This document shows positions 34,501 through 48,800 of a stretch of DNA of 64,000 nucleotides, piece after piece. The position numbers and the translations under genes were made by a program. Within the stretch, counting starts at the first letter, position 1. The number at the start of each line of letters is the position of its first letter. The DNA lies in NCBI RefSeq assembly GCF_947623445.1, contig NC_135246.1, positions 12,135,856 through 12,199,855 of the forward strand, read 5' to 3'. The notes below the pieces were generated by a model, which saw nothing but the letters and a program-made list of their open reading frames with translations, was not told the origin of the DNA and did not search any database. The DNA comes from Clavelina lepadiformis (lineage: Eukaryota; Chordata; Ascidiacea; Aplousobranchia; Clavelinidae).

Positions 34501-35928
34501 CCTTACTGATGTATGGCTTCCACGCTGGTAAGTCCATAAAAATATTGTCCTGCATTATAATGCATTCGCTTTGTTATACCAAAAAGTATGGAAAAACGAA
34601 TGTAAAAATTGTTTTATGGAAGAGTTAGTTATTTGGGCCATTACTTGGTTACTTTTTCAATGGTTAACAGCTGAACATTTTTGTCAGTGCAGTCGATTTG
34701 AGATGAATGTTAATGTATTGATGATGTTTTACATGTTATAATTGATTTGGTGCCACCATGTACTTCTTGATTATTCTTGTTACACAAAATATACCTCACT
34801 CAATAGTTTTATAAAAAACTATATATTTCTGCAAGAAAGTATAACCAGACTAAATTTCATATAACCATGATGAATTGTAGTTTACTTAATGCAACACATA
34901 ATAATAGTAGTGTAAGAAAACTTTTTGAAGTAAATGGCTTTGACCCGACTTTACATGATCCATAGCTTAGGTTGACTCGATTTGAGTCAAAAATATATGA
35001 TTTTGTTACATTACTTTCTTTCACATCATTATTTGATGTCACCAATCACCATAATGTTTTGCTGTCACCCCTTTTCACCTGCAGAAATTAGTTTTTCAAG
35101 TCATTGCTTTGTCATCTGGGGTTTCTGTTATTTCACAAGATCAATACCATTATCTTCAGTGAAACATGGTTAAGTACTTAGCCCTATACCTGATTTATTA
35201 AAAAGGCGTAACAGTAGTACTTGTTTTACAGGAGTGATTGTTTTAGTCAGGGAATGATTCCTTTAAATACCCCACAGCTCCTTCAGGAATTTCCCAAGAA
35301 TGATGAGATCAACTTGTTAGATGATGAGTATGACAATTTTTTGTGTTTCTTGACATAGTAACTATAGTGCCCCCAGCCTCCGAGGATGTTTTGTATGGAT
35401 TTTTATAAGTAAATCTTGTAATGAATTTAGGGAATCACAATCACCGAATTTTTGTCTCCTGACTGCTGACATGATTCGAGCACAATTCTGCACTGAAGAC
35501 GAATTAAAGAAAGAGTGGGAGAAGAGTCAACAGGAAGAGGGCAGTAAAGAGTGAGTTTAGGTTTTGGATTAGTTGATTGATTTGTTCACAACCAATCTCT
35601 ATCTACCAACCAATTTCTCATGTATGTTATTTTTTAACTAGGGAAACAACTGCTTTATCCCAAATCCCCGGAGAGAACATTGGACCTACATTCAGGTATT
35701 AAGCCTAAATATAATCACAATAACAGATATTACAGGCACTCTTTATTATTACTTAGTGACTTGTGCACTGTGTTGTTTTATAAGATATATTAATTATTTA
35801 AAAATTTTACTTGCAGCAGAGATAAACGCCAAGCAGAATTAGAAAAGGTTGTTCAAGCAAAATATGACAAACTTGGTGAACAAATACGGGAGCATTTGAA
35901 AACCCTCGATTTGGATTGTGACACCTGA
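28598..35928 (+). CDS. CFAP221: CFAP221 (PCDP1), ciliary central-pair protein
   Basis: Orthologue of CFAP221/PCDP1, a calmodulin-linked central-pair (C1d) protein needed for ciliary beating. 21 exons give 926 residues: 28598-28718, 29269-29456, 29671-29766, 29869-30079, 30252-30420, 31028-31185, 31249-31365, 31463-31610, 31695-31875, 32385-32550, 32754-32818, 32935-33054, 33168-33356, 33535-33774, 33923-34008, 34321-34363, 34427-34527, 35232-35327, 35431-35550, 35642-35695 and 35817-35928. All keep frame. ASH/PapD-like N-terminal repeats carry DEWRYYYDCIRIQCK, GEENLLVPLHAFPV and LVISQFN. Then come VLIQKKGKRRVKDLRE and an IQ-like WSVRHRALTRFQQAARTIVI (residues about 465-520). The acceptor at 31248 avoids a TAA made by the nearer AG. 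Human CFAP221 is about 840 residues. Exon 1 has a small in-frame tandem GCAAAAAACA repeat. Confidence 0.92.
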
Positions 35929-36807
35929 ATTTTTAAGTTTTTATATGCTAGACTTGTTAAAAATCTACTTATGCAATGCTCAAGGCAAATTGTTAAAGAA
36001 ACTTCTTCCTTTTATTAATATATATTTTAATGACATTTCAAAGTATCTCTTTCATATTGTCAGCGCCCACATATCTGCATATTGTTGCAATGCATTGCTG
36101 TCGTGATGAGTTTACTACCATATCAATTGTGTATTCTAACACACAGTTGCTATAGAAGTACTTTGATTGCTAAATCTAAATAACTGCATATCTTAAGCTG
36201 GTACTGGAATTTTATCTGGACGTTTTTTTATACTGTTTTGAAAAAGTTTAAGTTAAGAAATGTTTAAGAAAAAGTTACTTATTAAGTTATAATAGAGTTT
36301 TTACATCAGCATATAATTCTGCTTGTGAGTGAGGTCTTATTTATTGACACTTGAAGGTGTGCCTCAGCGTGTGTACACATTTTTTATATTTTTGAAATTA
36401 CATATTGTGTATTAATACAAAACTTATTTTTTAACGTTCACATTGAAAAACTAAAATACTCCCACAGCAGATACAGTGACAATCCCATGACAGCATCTGA
36501 ATGATAACAGGCAAAACAAACAAAAAACTTACTGGTTGTAAAATCAGAGACACAGTGAAAGTGCTTCAGGTTCTACATAAATAAGAATAAGTACTAACAT
36601 ACATTCAATGTGCCTGGCATGATTTGTACAGTTTTTAGTAGCGATACAAAAATAGAGTGGTGCTATTCAGTGTGTAAGTGCATAGAGTGCAAAGAAAGCA
36701 TTAAATATTTTGTTTCGCTAAAGTATCAATATCTCTAAAAATTATTTGTCTACATACAAGTGAGTCCAGCTAGGTGAGGGTAACACTAAATTGTTGGTAT
36801 CATCTTG
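35929..36807. other. Convergent intergenic region
   Basis: The 3' ends of CFAP221 (+) and the ankyrin/coiled-coil gene (-) meet here. It is AT-rich and no further feature is seen. Confidence 0.4.
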
Positions 36808-39800
36808 CTATGCATCAGTAACAGTTACAGAGTCTTCCTCATCCATTCTTACAAGAGGTACTTTGACTCTTATTTTCCTAACGGGTAAAGAATTGTTTCC
36901 GTTTTCCATGGGGAATTGATCTATTATGGTGGTGTTTTTATCAGTGTTCGGACTTGAAAAATTAGTATATGAATCAGGGGTTTTCGCACTATTTTGTGTT
37001 AACATGTTCTCCACATTTTTGCCATTAAGTTTTGTTTGAATAGATTCCAATGCTCCATTTTTCTTTTGTAAATAAGCACCAACTTTAGTAAGAGCGTCCT
37101 GGTTCCTCCTTAAATCTTCATGCTTTTCATTAATTTTCATGAAATCAGATTCATTTTTTTCATCGGTAACAATGCTAATTTTTTTTACTTCATCATCTGA
37201 CAGTTGCGTCATCAACAAATGTTCCTCACTAGCTTTGTTTTGCAATAGATTTACATCTTTACTGTCCATTAATGATTTGTGTTGCGATAGGTGAACCTCA
37301 GTTGGTTTCACAGTGGACACTTCCTCACTGATTGACAGTTCAGCAAGAGCTGCCTCAATGGCTGATACAGCCATCTTTTGTGTTGTCTTTGATATTAATT
37401 TGACATTAACATCATCCAATTTCTGTTCTGGGGAAAGAAAATTCAATTTTTCCTTTTTATCTTCACAAGGCAAGGTTTTGGTTGATTGAACTTCTGTGAC
37501 ATTTTTGTCATCTTTTATCTCATCATCACTTATTAAAATCCTGTCACCCCTACTATGTTTTTTTATTGGAGCATGTTTGCTAGCAGGTTCTTTGAGAGTT
37601 GTATTTTCTTTTGCAGAACCAATGCTTGTTTTTAGATCAGCATCCTTCGACAAGTCTTGTTTCATGTTAACTGCCCTTGCTGATTTTTTCTTTTTTGGCT
37701 TTCTTTGCGTGGTGTTGGCTTGTACATGTTCAATTTTGGTATTCTTATTTGCCTGTTGAGTTTTACCTCCTCTGGTGACAGCCCATGATGAAGTCCTTGG
37801 TTTAGCATCATCAAATTTAGATGTTTTTCCTTTCTTTTTAGCATTTGTGGAGATACCAGTACCAGTTTGTTTAGTGTTTGCCCGAGTTTCTTGGGAAATT
37901 TTTCTTGTAGAGTTTTGGGCACTTGTTTGGTCACTGCTAGTATCATCTGTTATATTGATGGTTTTGGTTTCCATAGAAATTTTGAATGAAGGTTGGCTGT
38001 TAAATCTTTCTTTGTGGGCCTTTGCTACAAACAATTGGAATACGAGTTATCTATATATTGACGTTTTAGATGATTAGTATCTGGTTGTTTTCTTGCTAAG
38101 GTAATGCTAATGCTTTATCTTAGGCATTTCACTCACCATTTTCAAGGTGATCACTCTGTAATTCTGCATTGAAAGATTGTCCGTCAGATTTAGTCTTGCG
38201 AGCACACATTGCTGCACTACGAAATTGTTGCTTTGGCAAAGATTTTGTGCTTTCTTCCATCTCCCTTATATCTGGAGCACTTTTGGAATATTTTTTCCAC
38301 CTCACTGTTTCATTCAATAAAATTAAAACAGTATTACGTTTTTATATTTTTACTGGAAGCAATTTAAGTTAAAGTTTATGATACTAGGAGACAAATTATT
38401 ATTGATTCTTGAATAAAAAAGCATTACATAAAGCCTTAGCTTGCAGTATAGCTCTTTTCATCTTTGCTTTCTGCTCAGCCTTTTCTCGCAACTGTTTAGC
38501 TTCTTTCAGTTGCTGTTGGGCTTTTTGAAGTGATAGGGAGTGTTTACGAAGGACCCATTTGTTGTATTCAACTTCTGCTCTTTCTTTTCGATCTTGTTGT
38601 ACCCAAGATTCAACACGTTGCAATGCCTCATGCTGAGCGTCATCCACTATAGCTAATCTGGAAAACAGAAAATGCCATGATAGATTTTGCACGATTTCTT
38701 ACCACATAGCAGTCAACTTACAATAAGAAATTTCGCTACTATGTTGAAAACCTATCGTATGTGTTGAGCGAATATTTAATGTATTTTACTTCTTTGCTTT
38801 GTCTTTTCCTTGTTTCCAGTTTTCAAAGGTCATAACTGTTGACTTGCTTTTCCAGTCGTCATAAAGTTTTTCATCATTGTGGTGTTTACTTGCTTCTTCA
38901 GCCTGAATTTTAAGTTGCTCTTGTTTTGCAAGCTCATCTTTCTTTTTAGCCCAGGCGGCAAATTTTTTCTCTCGCAGTTCTTCCCTAAATCAAAGAAATT
39001 TTATTTTATTAGTGTACATAGTAGAATGTACATACAGTAGTCGACTCAGCATGATTGGGTTTCAGGCGAATAATTGCTTAATTTTCCTTAAACTGAGCTA
39101 AATTTTGTTTTTTTTAATGGAGAAGCAGGGTTAATATTACTGGAATTTTTAGAAACGATTGGAGTTACTTTAATTAATAGTAATTACGGTGAGCATTTAT
39201 TATTAATACAACTCACTTATTTTTTCTCTCTTCTTCACTTATTAAGTGGCTATTGTCTGATTTGGAATTCTTTTCTTCATATGCATCTTTTTCTTTGAGC
39301 CAATCCTCAAATGGTTTTCCATTTACAACTCTTCGCTTCACAACAGGTTTGTTTACACTTACTAGCTCTGCAATAACACCTGAATTTAATGTACATGACG
39401 CACACAGATTAATTGTGCCATCAATATTGTGAATGTGAATAAATACGAAGAAATGTCTAAAAACATTATGTATGATAATTAGAATTTATGTGGGCAGTAA
39501 AATGCTGAAAATCACACCTGATTTTTCTTTCATTTCATTTCTCTTTGCCTCAAGCCACTGGTCAAAAGTCTTTCCCCATTTTTTCACAGCAGTTTCATGC
39601 TAATAAACAAATGCAAAGATATTGAAACTTGTTAAAAAGATTTCAAACATTTCTTATTGATCAACCCACTCACTATTTTGTGTAGCTTAAAAAGTTTTGT
39701 TTATTGTTCACAAGGTATCACGGCACATGAAATAAGAGAGCAAAACAAAATTTAAGAACTAAAAAACTTACTTGCAGTGCTTCAGCTCTTTTTTGGGCTA

Positions 39801-42800
39801 GTCTTTCTTGTTTCTTTGCTTCTATCCAGTTCTCCCAAGCTTTTGCATTTCTTTCTTTTCGAATTTGATCTTCCCTAATGTAAATATTTTTCATTGTTAG
39901 GAAACTACTTCCAATATTATAATTAGATATATATGTATAACCATAACTTGCCTGGAGGGCAAACTTTTATCAGCCTCTTTTTCAACATGATGGGTGGGCT
40001 TGCTAGGTTTTTTAATACTCTTGTTAGTGTCATGAACATCGTGAGTAACTGGTATGTGATTTGATCCTGGATTCTTCAATTCTCCTAGTTGCCTTGACGA
40101 TGATGTCGAAGATATCATTTTCTGATGATCTTTGTCTTGTTTCAAGCTATTATCTGCAGCTGTTGACCCTCCTTGTAATCTTTCATGACCACTGAAATGT
40201 ACATTCATCATAATTTGAACAACAGTGGGTCTTAAGTAATTAGGCACTCTTGAAATTATGAAATTTAATTTAACACTACTGAGTGTTTACCTTACACTAA
40301 CAGGCCTGTATCCTTCGCTCCTCAGTGACTCATTTTTACCAAGTAAATTCTGGCTAAGTCTAGATGGCTCAGCATATGTTTGAGGTTTCTTGGTTGTGGA
40401 CATAGATCCAAAATGTTCGAGTTTAGATGAACTAGCAGACATCTTAGACTTATTCTCGGCAGAAACAAATGAACTAGAAGCGGTATTTTGCGTTTGAGCT
40501 CTGGCCTTTGCAGCTGAAGAATCATTCCTCGTAGGTGGAGAAACAGCTTTGCCTTTCTGTTGGGGTACTGTCCAATACTCTGTATGTACTGTAACACATC
40601 ACATCACTAAGTTGTTACCTAGGTCGTACCTAAGTATGAGGCTTTCAAATTTACAACATCAGGAAAAAATTAGTAACATGACAATCTCAAGTATCATTAC
40701 TTAATCAAAGCGGTAAATGACAAATAAATGAAATGCTATACTCACAACTGGATGTTATATCAACTTCAAGTGACTTGATATTATAGTTTGATGATTCAAG
40801 GCATAACTTGTTATACTTTTCTGACAAAAATCGACTTTCATACTTGGAAGGAATGGAATTTTCTCTGGATAGTGCTGATTTTAACTCTGGAAGAAGTTTC
40901 GGCACATTGGCTGTTTGAGGTCTACTAGTTTCTGAGACAATGGTTTTAGGAATAGCAGTTTGTGGACGCAAGTTTGTATTGGAGGGAAATGTGGGAATCA
41001 GATCAGTTTCAGCATTTTTAAGGAGTCCTACCTTTGCATTAGGTTTTGATATATCTATTCCATCTTTTATTGTAGGTTTCCTTAACGATGTTGAGTTATT
41101 TAAAGCATTCTTTGAGGAAAAGTGCTGACTTTTAACTTTTGTAATATTTAGAGTAGATCTTGGTCTTTCATATCTCTTCGCCAGTTTATTGTAATCATCC
41201 AGTTTGGGCCTTTGAAGCATTGATGATTGTGCCTTTGGTGAATACAACAGTCTGTCAGCTTTTGGAATAAAGACTGCATTTGTTGGTTTTGTAAACAAAG
41301 TTTGACAATCTTTCAAAGGTTTAGAAGCAGTGATTTGAGAAGGCTGTAAACCTGATGGATTTTGACTTTTGTTTAAAAGTTCAAATGAGGTTCTCGTTGG
41401 AGAAGATGGATTTATGATGTTTAGAGACCATTGATTCAACCATAGCCATCTTGCACAGTCAATAAAATTGGAAGCAACTGCTAGATCCAGCGCAGAACTT
41501 CCTTGCGCGTTTCTACATCTATAAACGTACACAAATAAAATAAGGTAAGGTGTATCCACTATTTTACTAAAATGACATCGCCAAACAATAAAGTGATAGT
41601 ACATGACTCTTCTACTCTAATACACCATACAATGTGATGTCGCTCTATTTACCTCACATCAGCACCATGCGCTACCAACAACTGAATAACTTCTAGATGC
41701 CCCTGAAAGGAAGCACTGTGCAGAGAACTATTTCCAAACAATGTTGTCTGATTTATGTCAACATCTGCAAGCACGATAAAAATTATATTTTTGTATTTCA
41801 GTGACAAAATTATGATGTTGTCATAGCAAAATTTTACAGTGTTTTCATTTCAAAAACTTGTGAAATTTAGATTTTTACTAATGTAGTTAGTGCTATTGTA
41901 TGGATAACATTTTAAATTCCATGGTACAGTTTCACAACTAACCATACTGAAGAACTGCTTTGCACACTTTTACATTGCCACGAGATGCAGCAACAAACAA
42001 GGCGCAAAACGCATTTTCTTTTCCAGAATTTTCAAGGATATTAGCAAATTCTTGCCAAGCCTTTGAAGCACTGTTTGACTGTCTTTCTGTGAATGTTGAT
42101 AATTGGTTCCGTAAATGCGATAAACTACCAATCCATGCTGCCCGGATGCTTTCTTCCCAGTCGCCTGCCACTTGCAACCTTGTAATCAGTTTCATAAACG
42201 TGTTAACGTTCATTCATTTGCAGTAAATCAACGTTTACATAGTTTAGACAGAGAAAAAGTCGACAGCTAATGCAGAAAGGCTAATAATACAGTAAATTTG
42301 TTTGCAGGAAAAAACACTAAAAAATTCCGAATTACAATGGTCCTATTTTAGAATGCTGTCAGCGTCAAATCCTCGTTTCATTGACCCCAAAGATTTCGTC
42401 AATGGGGATTCCCAAGCTTAGATATTCTATCTAATACAGTACAGCAGGCATGCACAACTCAAAACAGTACACGGGCCGTTTTAGGGAAAAAATTTTTTTC
42501 GCGGGCCGCGTGCTAACGTTGTTGTAACTAACGTGTAGCCTACTTTATATAATGTGACCGATTAACCGTTGAATAAGAGATATCGTTGAGAAGATGGTTA
42601 CTGTCAAGAGACGGTTGCCTCTCGCACTACAGTATCTAGTTGTTTTTAACGCTTAGCGGCGATAAAGCATCGGATTCGTTGATTATGTAACTGTAACCGT
42701 GGAGAAAATGCCTGAATGAGCGAAATCACGGAATATCTCGTGGGCCGCATGAAAAGGTTTCGCGGGCCGTATGTTGTGCATGCCTGCAGTACAGTATACG

Positions 42801-43600
42801 AATTGTGTTGATTCTAAAAATTTTAAACAAGTTAAATATCTTACTTCAAAGTGCTTCCATTTTTGATATTTTCATTTATCACGAGGTGTTGATTGTTTGG
42901 AACAAGTTTACCATCGATGTTGAATAAATTTATTATATGCGCCGGTAAGCCTACAGAGAGTTCAAGATGAGCTTTCAACTGAAATGTTGCAATTCCGCTT
43001 TTGAGATTTCGCAGGGTTTTTATCTCCGGATATCGCGAAGATGCAGCTACAACAAAATAAAATGGTTTTGTGAACGATTTAACGCAAATAAAAGCACCTT
43101 TAAAATACTTGCTTTGAGTAAAATATTCAAATTAAAGATCAAAAAACTTCTTTTTCTATATTGTACTATTAATCTATGAGCAACAATATCGGTTATTTGG
43201 TGCATAAACTTCGCTATTGTGATGTGATCGTATTTGCATTTGAGTGCTTAGACAGTTTTAGGCTCGGTTTTCAAATGGGTGCATGTTTACCTTGCAAACA
43301 CCGCAATAACCATAAATCCACAATATTTTTGTCATAAACTTACGTCACTATACAGAGAAAAAATAGGCATTTCACAGAATTGTTTGTAATGTTTTAGTTT
43401 CGGTTTTTAATAGCAAACAACTTACCATTTTTTGACCATTCTGGGAGTCGAACAAACACCACAAAAGTATCAGCTGCGAGCGATTGTGTGGAAAACTCAT
43501 GACGAGGTCTATCAATGTCTTTATTTTCTTCCCCTTTCTTTTGCTTCAAGTGGCGTTGCATCCAAGATTGCCATCTGGGCAAAGGATACTCAACAGCCAT
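36808..43600 (-). CDS. Ubiquitin-like / ankyrin / FxxW coiled-coil protein (ANKRD60-like front, CCDC181-like tail)
   Basis: 14 exons give 1,397 residues (minus): 43600-43426, 43046-42845, 42178-41943, 41764-41653, 41518-40746, 40588-40291, 40191-39952, 39874-39772, 39599-39518, 39379-39217, 38984-38790, 38657-38428, 38304-38137 and 38024-36808. Frame is kept throughout; the intron after 39952 uses a GC donor. Order: a ubiquitin-like fold (about 45-125); ankyrin repeats (about 160-270, ENAFCALFVAASRGN, NSSLHSASFQGHLEVIQLL, GSSALDLAVASNF); a long Ser/Pro/Lys linker; then repeated FxxW modules (KAWENWIEAKK, FDQWLEAKRNE, FEDWLKEKD, FAAWAKKKDE, FENWKQGKD, YNKWVLRKH) as in CCDC181/CCDC34; then a Lys/Ser/Thr-rich disordered tail of about 400 residues. 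The front resembles ANKRD60. A microtubule or sperm-tail role is inference. Readthrough at 38428 would end it at 38399. One gene or two adjacent genes is not proven. Confidence 0.72.
42445..42786. mobile_element. hAT-type MITE (CAGGCATGCACAAC ends), perfect duplication
   Basis: 342 bp with perfect inverted ends CAGGCATGCACAAC / GTTGTGCATGCCTG. It is flanked by a perfect 8-bp cagtacag (42437-42444 and 42787-42794). GCGGGCCG motifs sit near both ends (cgggccgt, gcgggccg). It lies in intron 2 of the ubiquitin-like/ankyrin gene. Confidence 0.92.
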
Positions 43601-45832
43601 GACAGCAGTTTCTTTGGTTTTTAACTAACATTAAACTCAGATTTTTAGTTATAACAACCTTAAAGCAAAATCTCACAAAACATTATTAAGTCCACCCTCT
43701 TTCCTATCGAAAAAAAACGATATTCTTTCGCTAATAGCTAGGTTTTGTTAACCATTGGCTGTCTTTTTCCATGTTGTCTGTTTTGATAAAACGTCTACTT
43801 CGTTCACTGAAGACTAGACTAATAAATGGCGAAACGAGTGGTTTTATTTGGCTCATCTAACGATAAGCTGATATAACCTATTTCGATGACACCTAAAATG
43901 AAAATGTAGATAATGAAAACCTGAAGATTGTCAACAGTGTAGCTTTGGCTTTCAGGCTGCCATAACGACAGATGACATGAAGAAATATTGAAAATGGTTC
44001 CCTTTGTCGTAAACGTCGTCTCGCATGAACTAAACCAATATAAGGCTATTTGATCTGCACACATTACTCTAAAATTGGTCGGGGTAAACAATGGCGCCTC
44101 ACGAAATAAACCTTTCATTACAGGATTACGTTCGTGTTCATAATTAGCCATGTGGAAACATATTTCTGAATTAAGAAGTGCTAAGCTCAGAAAAAAGCAA
44201 TATGAAATAATATTTTGTGTGTCTGTTCCCGTGTTTTATTACGCTGCAGCGGTTTGAAAGGTTGATTCGCAAGAAATTGACTATCCTAACGCGAAATTTT
44301 TGTTAGGTCAGGTTAACGTGAAGATCCACTTAAGCTATTAATCACGCCTCTGTAAATACCGTACCCAGTTTGCCAAATAAAACCCTAGCACACTTCAAGC
44401 CTTCAACCGCACAATCACGTAAATCCGTAGCTCGCTATAACTGTGTCTTGTCTCATCAGGTCAGCAAAACGATCAGAAACAAAATTCATCTGAGCACGTA
44501 ACGAGGAAAAACTTTTATTTACATAAAATCTACCATTCATTAACAAACACATTAGTTTTCTCAAGAAACAAAAAATAACAAAATCTGTTCACTGTGTCCC
44601 AACACTCAAAAATTTGTTGTAAAAAATGCAACAATCGTAAGCTCTTCTATATTTTATAATACAGCATATATTGAAAAAAATGCTCGTTTTGAGCTCAAAA
44701 CATCATGTAATTGTATACAAAGAAACCTAACCATTTTCTATGTGAATAAAGCATCAGCATATGAACCAAAGCGCCTCCAAAGCGATGGCCAATACAATAA
44801 TATCAGTTGTTTAACTTCGTATTAAGTATGTAAACACTGGTTACAAACTTCAGATTGTGTTATAGCTAATCATGACCTGGGCAGTTGATATAATAATAGA
44901 CAAAAGCAAAAACAGCAGTGCAACTCTCCCTAGCAAGTTCTTGTAAATTTGGCAACGATAAAAATCTACGAAAACGATGGTAAGCATATAATGGTAATCT
45001 AGCGATGCAGATTTTGAAATAAACTTTCCTTTGTTTAACATGTAAATATCTTTTTTCATGAAGTCTGTTAAACAAAGTCAACCGACTGCACAATTCAAGC
45101 AAAACTTTAAAATATATGAGAGTAGTAAAAAAGTACACCTTATTTACAGTATTTCAAAAACTGGATCGTTATGACAAACCCTAGCAAAAGTTGTTTAAAA
45201 ATCAAATAATCTCAGTACACTTTAAACGACATTTCATCCACAATTATACTGTTAAAACAAAAATTATTATGTAACCTGATAAAAGAGTAAATATGTCACA
45301 AGGCTGTTATGCTTCAGTTACAATGGGATCGATGATTTTGGATGCGTGATATAAACCTTAATACAGCTCAATAATAAGCTATATATGACGCTCAGCATCG
45401 CACTTCATAGTAATTCACGTCGATATTGAACGATGCAAAAGGTATTATTAACAGAAAGATTTATCTTCAAAAACGATACTGTTGGTGTGACAGTGAATTG
45501 AACTGCATCAAACTCATAATTAATAGATAAGGGCAATAGGCTTGTAATTAGTATTTATGATGGGAACATCGAGGAACTGTAAGGCAGTGAGTGTGATTTC
45601 TGTGCTGCATAAAAGTTTATGCTGCAGATAGATGGCTTCAACGAAATGGAAATGTATTAATTCGACAAGTACACAAGTGGCATTGTGAACAGACATAAAA
45701 ATGATCACTTTTTTTAAATGTTTAGTTACTTAATAATGCTCTCATGGATGCATCAAGCCACGACTGAATATCAAAGCATACTCTAACATAATAAACTCTT
45801 TTTGTACTCGCAAACACTCTTGGAAATAATCT
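43601..45832. other. Gene-free stretch between the ankyrin gene and CTDSPL2
   Basis: The promoter of the minus-strand ankyrin/coiled-coil gene is at its left edge and the CTDSPL2 3' UTR at its right. A 110-codon minus ORF at 43819-44151 has no recognisable domain and is not called. Nothing else is seen. Confidence 0.35.
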
Positions 45833-48800
45833 TTAATTTTCATCATCACTGGGCAGTAATTCATGCATCTGGAATTGTTTTTCCACTAAAGGCCTTACAT
45901 CCCCTTTCTAAATAAAAACACAAATTAGTTTTAATATGCAAATTCTCTTTTTCTAATGCAAAATAGCGAATAAAATTATATGCTATATTCAATACTATAC
46001 TATATTATATAAACTATATTCAAAATAGTGAATATAGCACAAGTGAGTGAGTTATGCGAGCTTTATTACAGTCCCCTTTGTTATTGTAGAAAGTAAAATA
46101 AAATGTGATTATTATATTAATGTGTTGTTATAGCACCTGCTGAGTGAGGGTCTCCAGAAACGGAACCAGTTTAAGCAGTTCATTGTCATCTTTGTCAGAA
46201 AACCAACTTTCAATTGGGATGCCATTTGACAACTGCAACAAGTGGGCCAATTTACATCTACAATTTTGGGTACAACAATGCATCACAGAATAAAAAATTT
46301 AAAAATGGCTGAAGTGTTTACCTGATATGCAAATGCTTGCGGGGAATTGTCTATGATGACAGTTTTACTAAGATCTCTGCCTAAGATGTTTAGGTCCTTT
46401 ATATAATTGCCTTGGACACAAACACAATGCTCTCGAAATAACCGATGTCTGAATAGAAACATAACTAAGTTTTTGCACATGAAACACTGAACAAAAATAC
46501 AGCAATCTTAGCAACAGCTACGCAAGCTAACCTGACGAACTGTTTCCCACCATCAAGCATGTTCAACAGTTTATCAGCATACACTCTTTTGGAGGCAGTG
46601 AACAGAATAATCTGTGTGGAAATGCCCATGATTATTAACTAACGACTCAATTTTGGAAGCATCATTACTTTTATACAAATTACCTCATAGAACTTTGACA
46701 TTTTCTCGAGAAATTCTTTATAATTAGGACGAGTGCGAACAAAAACCTGCCGTATAAAAGCATCATTGATCAATTTACCAATATCTTTAATATTACAATA
46801 AAAATAAGTCATTGGTTAAAAAAATAGCATGTAGATATCTTTTCAACAATCAAAGGCTTAAACCTGGTAAACAACGTCCTGAAATAAAACAGAAAAAGTG
46901 AGATCAGCATCTTCCATTTCATTCAAACTGCAATGCACCAAAGTCTCATCTAAGTCTAACACTAAGGAAAATTCTGGCGAGCTTCTAGTCTTCAACGGCA
47001 AAGCTAAAACAAGCAAAAATACAATACAAAACCACTACCATACAATTACATAGAGGATTGACATCACATAAAACAAGTGCTAATACCAGCAAGTGGTTAG
47101 ACATCAACTTGACTATTAAAGAACAAAATCAACAAATCAGCCTAATTACCTGGTTGCCGACAACGTTGCTCTTTGGTGAGTGGTGGCAAATGCTTGATGA
47201 AATAAAAAGGATCAAACACATCCCAATCCTCTTCATATTGATGATTGGGGTCAGGAGGACTGGTCATGGAGGGGGAATTAATTTCATATCTTACTTCATT
47301 GGATGTTGGTTGAGAATCATTTACTTTTGAAATTAGACAGAGACAAGTTTAACCAAAGAAATGGGGATATAAAAGGTCGGGCAACCCAGCACAATGCATT
47401 TCAATATAAATTTAACACTAAAGCAATGTAATAATTTGTTTTGTAGAATTGTAATCGTATCAAGCAGCAATTTAACAAAAATTTCATCTTGGATTCAGAT
47501 TAACAGTAACTTGGCTAAAAATCAGAATAATGAAGAAATTTAACTAACAGTTGGGGTTGCTTAGTGCAATGGTCTTCAAGTTTTCCTCAATATCAACATC
47601 AGTTGTGGAGGAGACCTCAGCGACTTGTTCTTCGAGTTGATTAAGATGCTCTTCAGTGCTAGTGCTCGACTCACTGCTGCTGACTTCTTCGTCTTTGGAA
47701 AGAAGAAAAAATATTATACAAATTTTTTAATGACAATAAGTTATAACATAACATACCAAGTTAATTTATTTAACTGTGTAAGTAAGACAACCCACCATTG
47801 GCTTGACCGAAAAATTTATATACAGGTGAAAAAATTGCCCCCAGAAGAGATTTAGAAGCTGATTGCCTTTTTTTCTTTCTTCTCCCTATACCACAAAGTT
47901 AGCTTTAGATACAATGTAAACAGAGTATACATAGTACATAAATACGCTGTCCATGGAGCTACAACACTTATTAAAACCCAAAGTTCAGTTATCAGCATTA
48001 AAGCCTCCAGGGAATATAATTCCTATCAAAAGTGTTTTGCATGGTACAAGATTAAAACAACGGCCTCATGATTCTATTTTTATCCAAGGTGCACTGCACA
48101 CCCACTTTAGTCCAGCAAACAGGATATTATTCTTTTTCGAGAGAGATTGCGAGAGAGAAAAGTATTTCGCCACAATAGCAATGACTCACTTCATGATACT
48201 GGCCCGGACTTACGTGATCACAATTTCAATAAACGAAATAAAAATATATCGCAAACGAGCAAACAACAGCATAGATATATGGCTTTAATACTACAGTGTA
48301 CTTTTAAAACCAAGAAAATTGCATGCTTTTCTGCCAGAAAAACTTCAAATGTAATCACAAACCAATACCTCTCTTAGTAGGCTTTTTGTCCAATGTGTTA
48401 CAGTTTATGACATCTTTTTCAGTTGGCAGTGGCCTGTTTTAAAAACATGAACAAATCGTTTCAAAAATACAGTTTTCGACGTAAATCTGTACACTCAAAA
48501 CCTTAAAAAGTGAAATAACTAGTTCACCCACTTGCAGCATGGCTTTGTTTCCTTCATCACTGGAGTAGAATGAATTAATGAAGAGTCAAGATCTTCATTT
48601 ACAGCACAATGCCTCCTCCTTTTAATACGATCTGCCCTTTGCAACTGAGGTGTTCGATCAGAAGCCTACAGAAAACAGTGCTAATTGATACCTCTCATAA
48701 TTATAATGCATGCAGAGACGCCAAAGTCTGAAAATAATGTGGAAATGCAAACATTATTATCTCCAGTGGAGGTAATTAAATGTCCTGATTCGCCCTACAG

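Noticed and set aside
37496-38077. Antisense ORFs at 37496-37759 and 37775-38077
   Set aside because: They are shadows of the long final exon of the minus-strand ankyrin/coiled-coil gene.
43819-44151. 110-codon minus ORF
   Set aside because: No recognised family, and no upstream or downstream exon could be tied to it.
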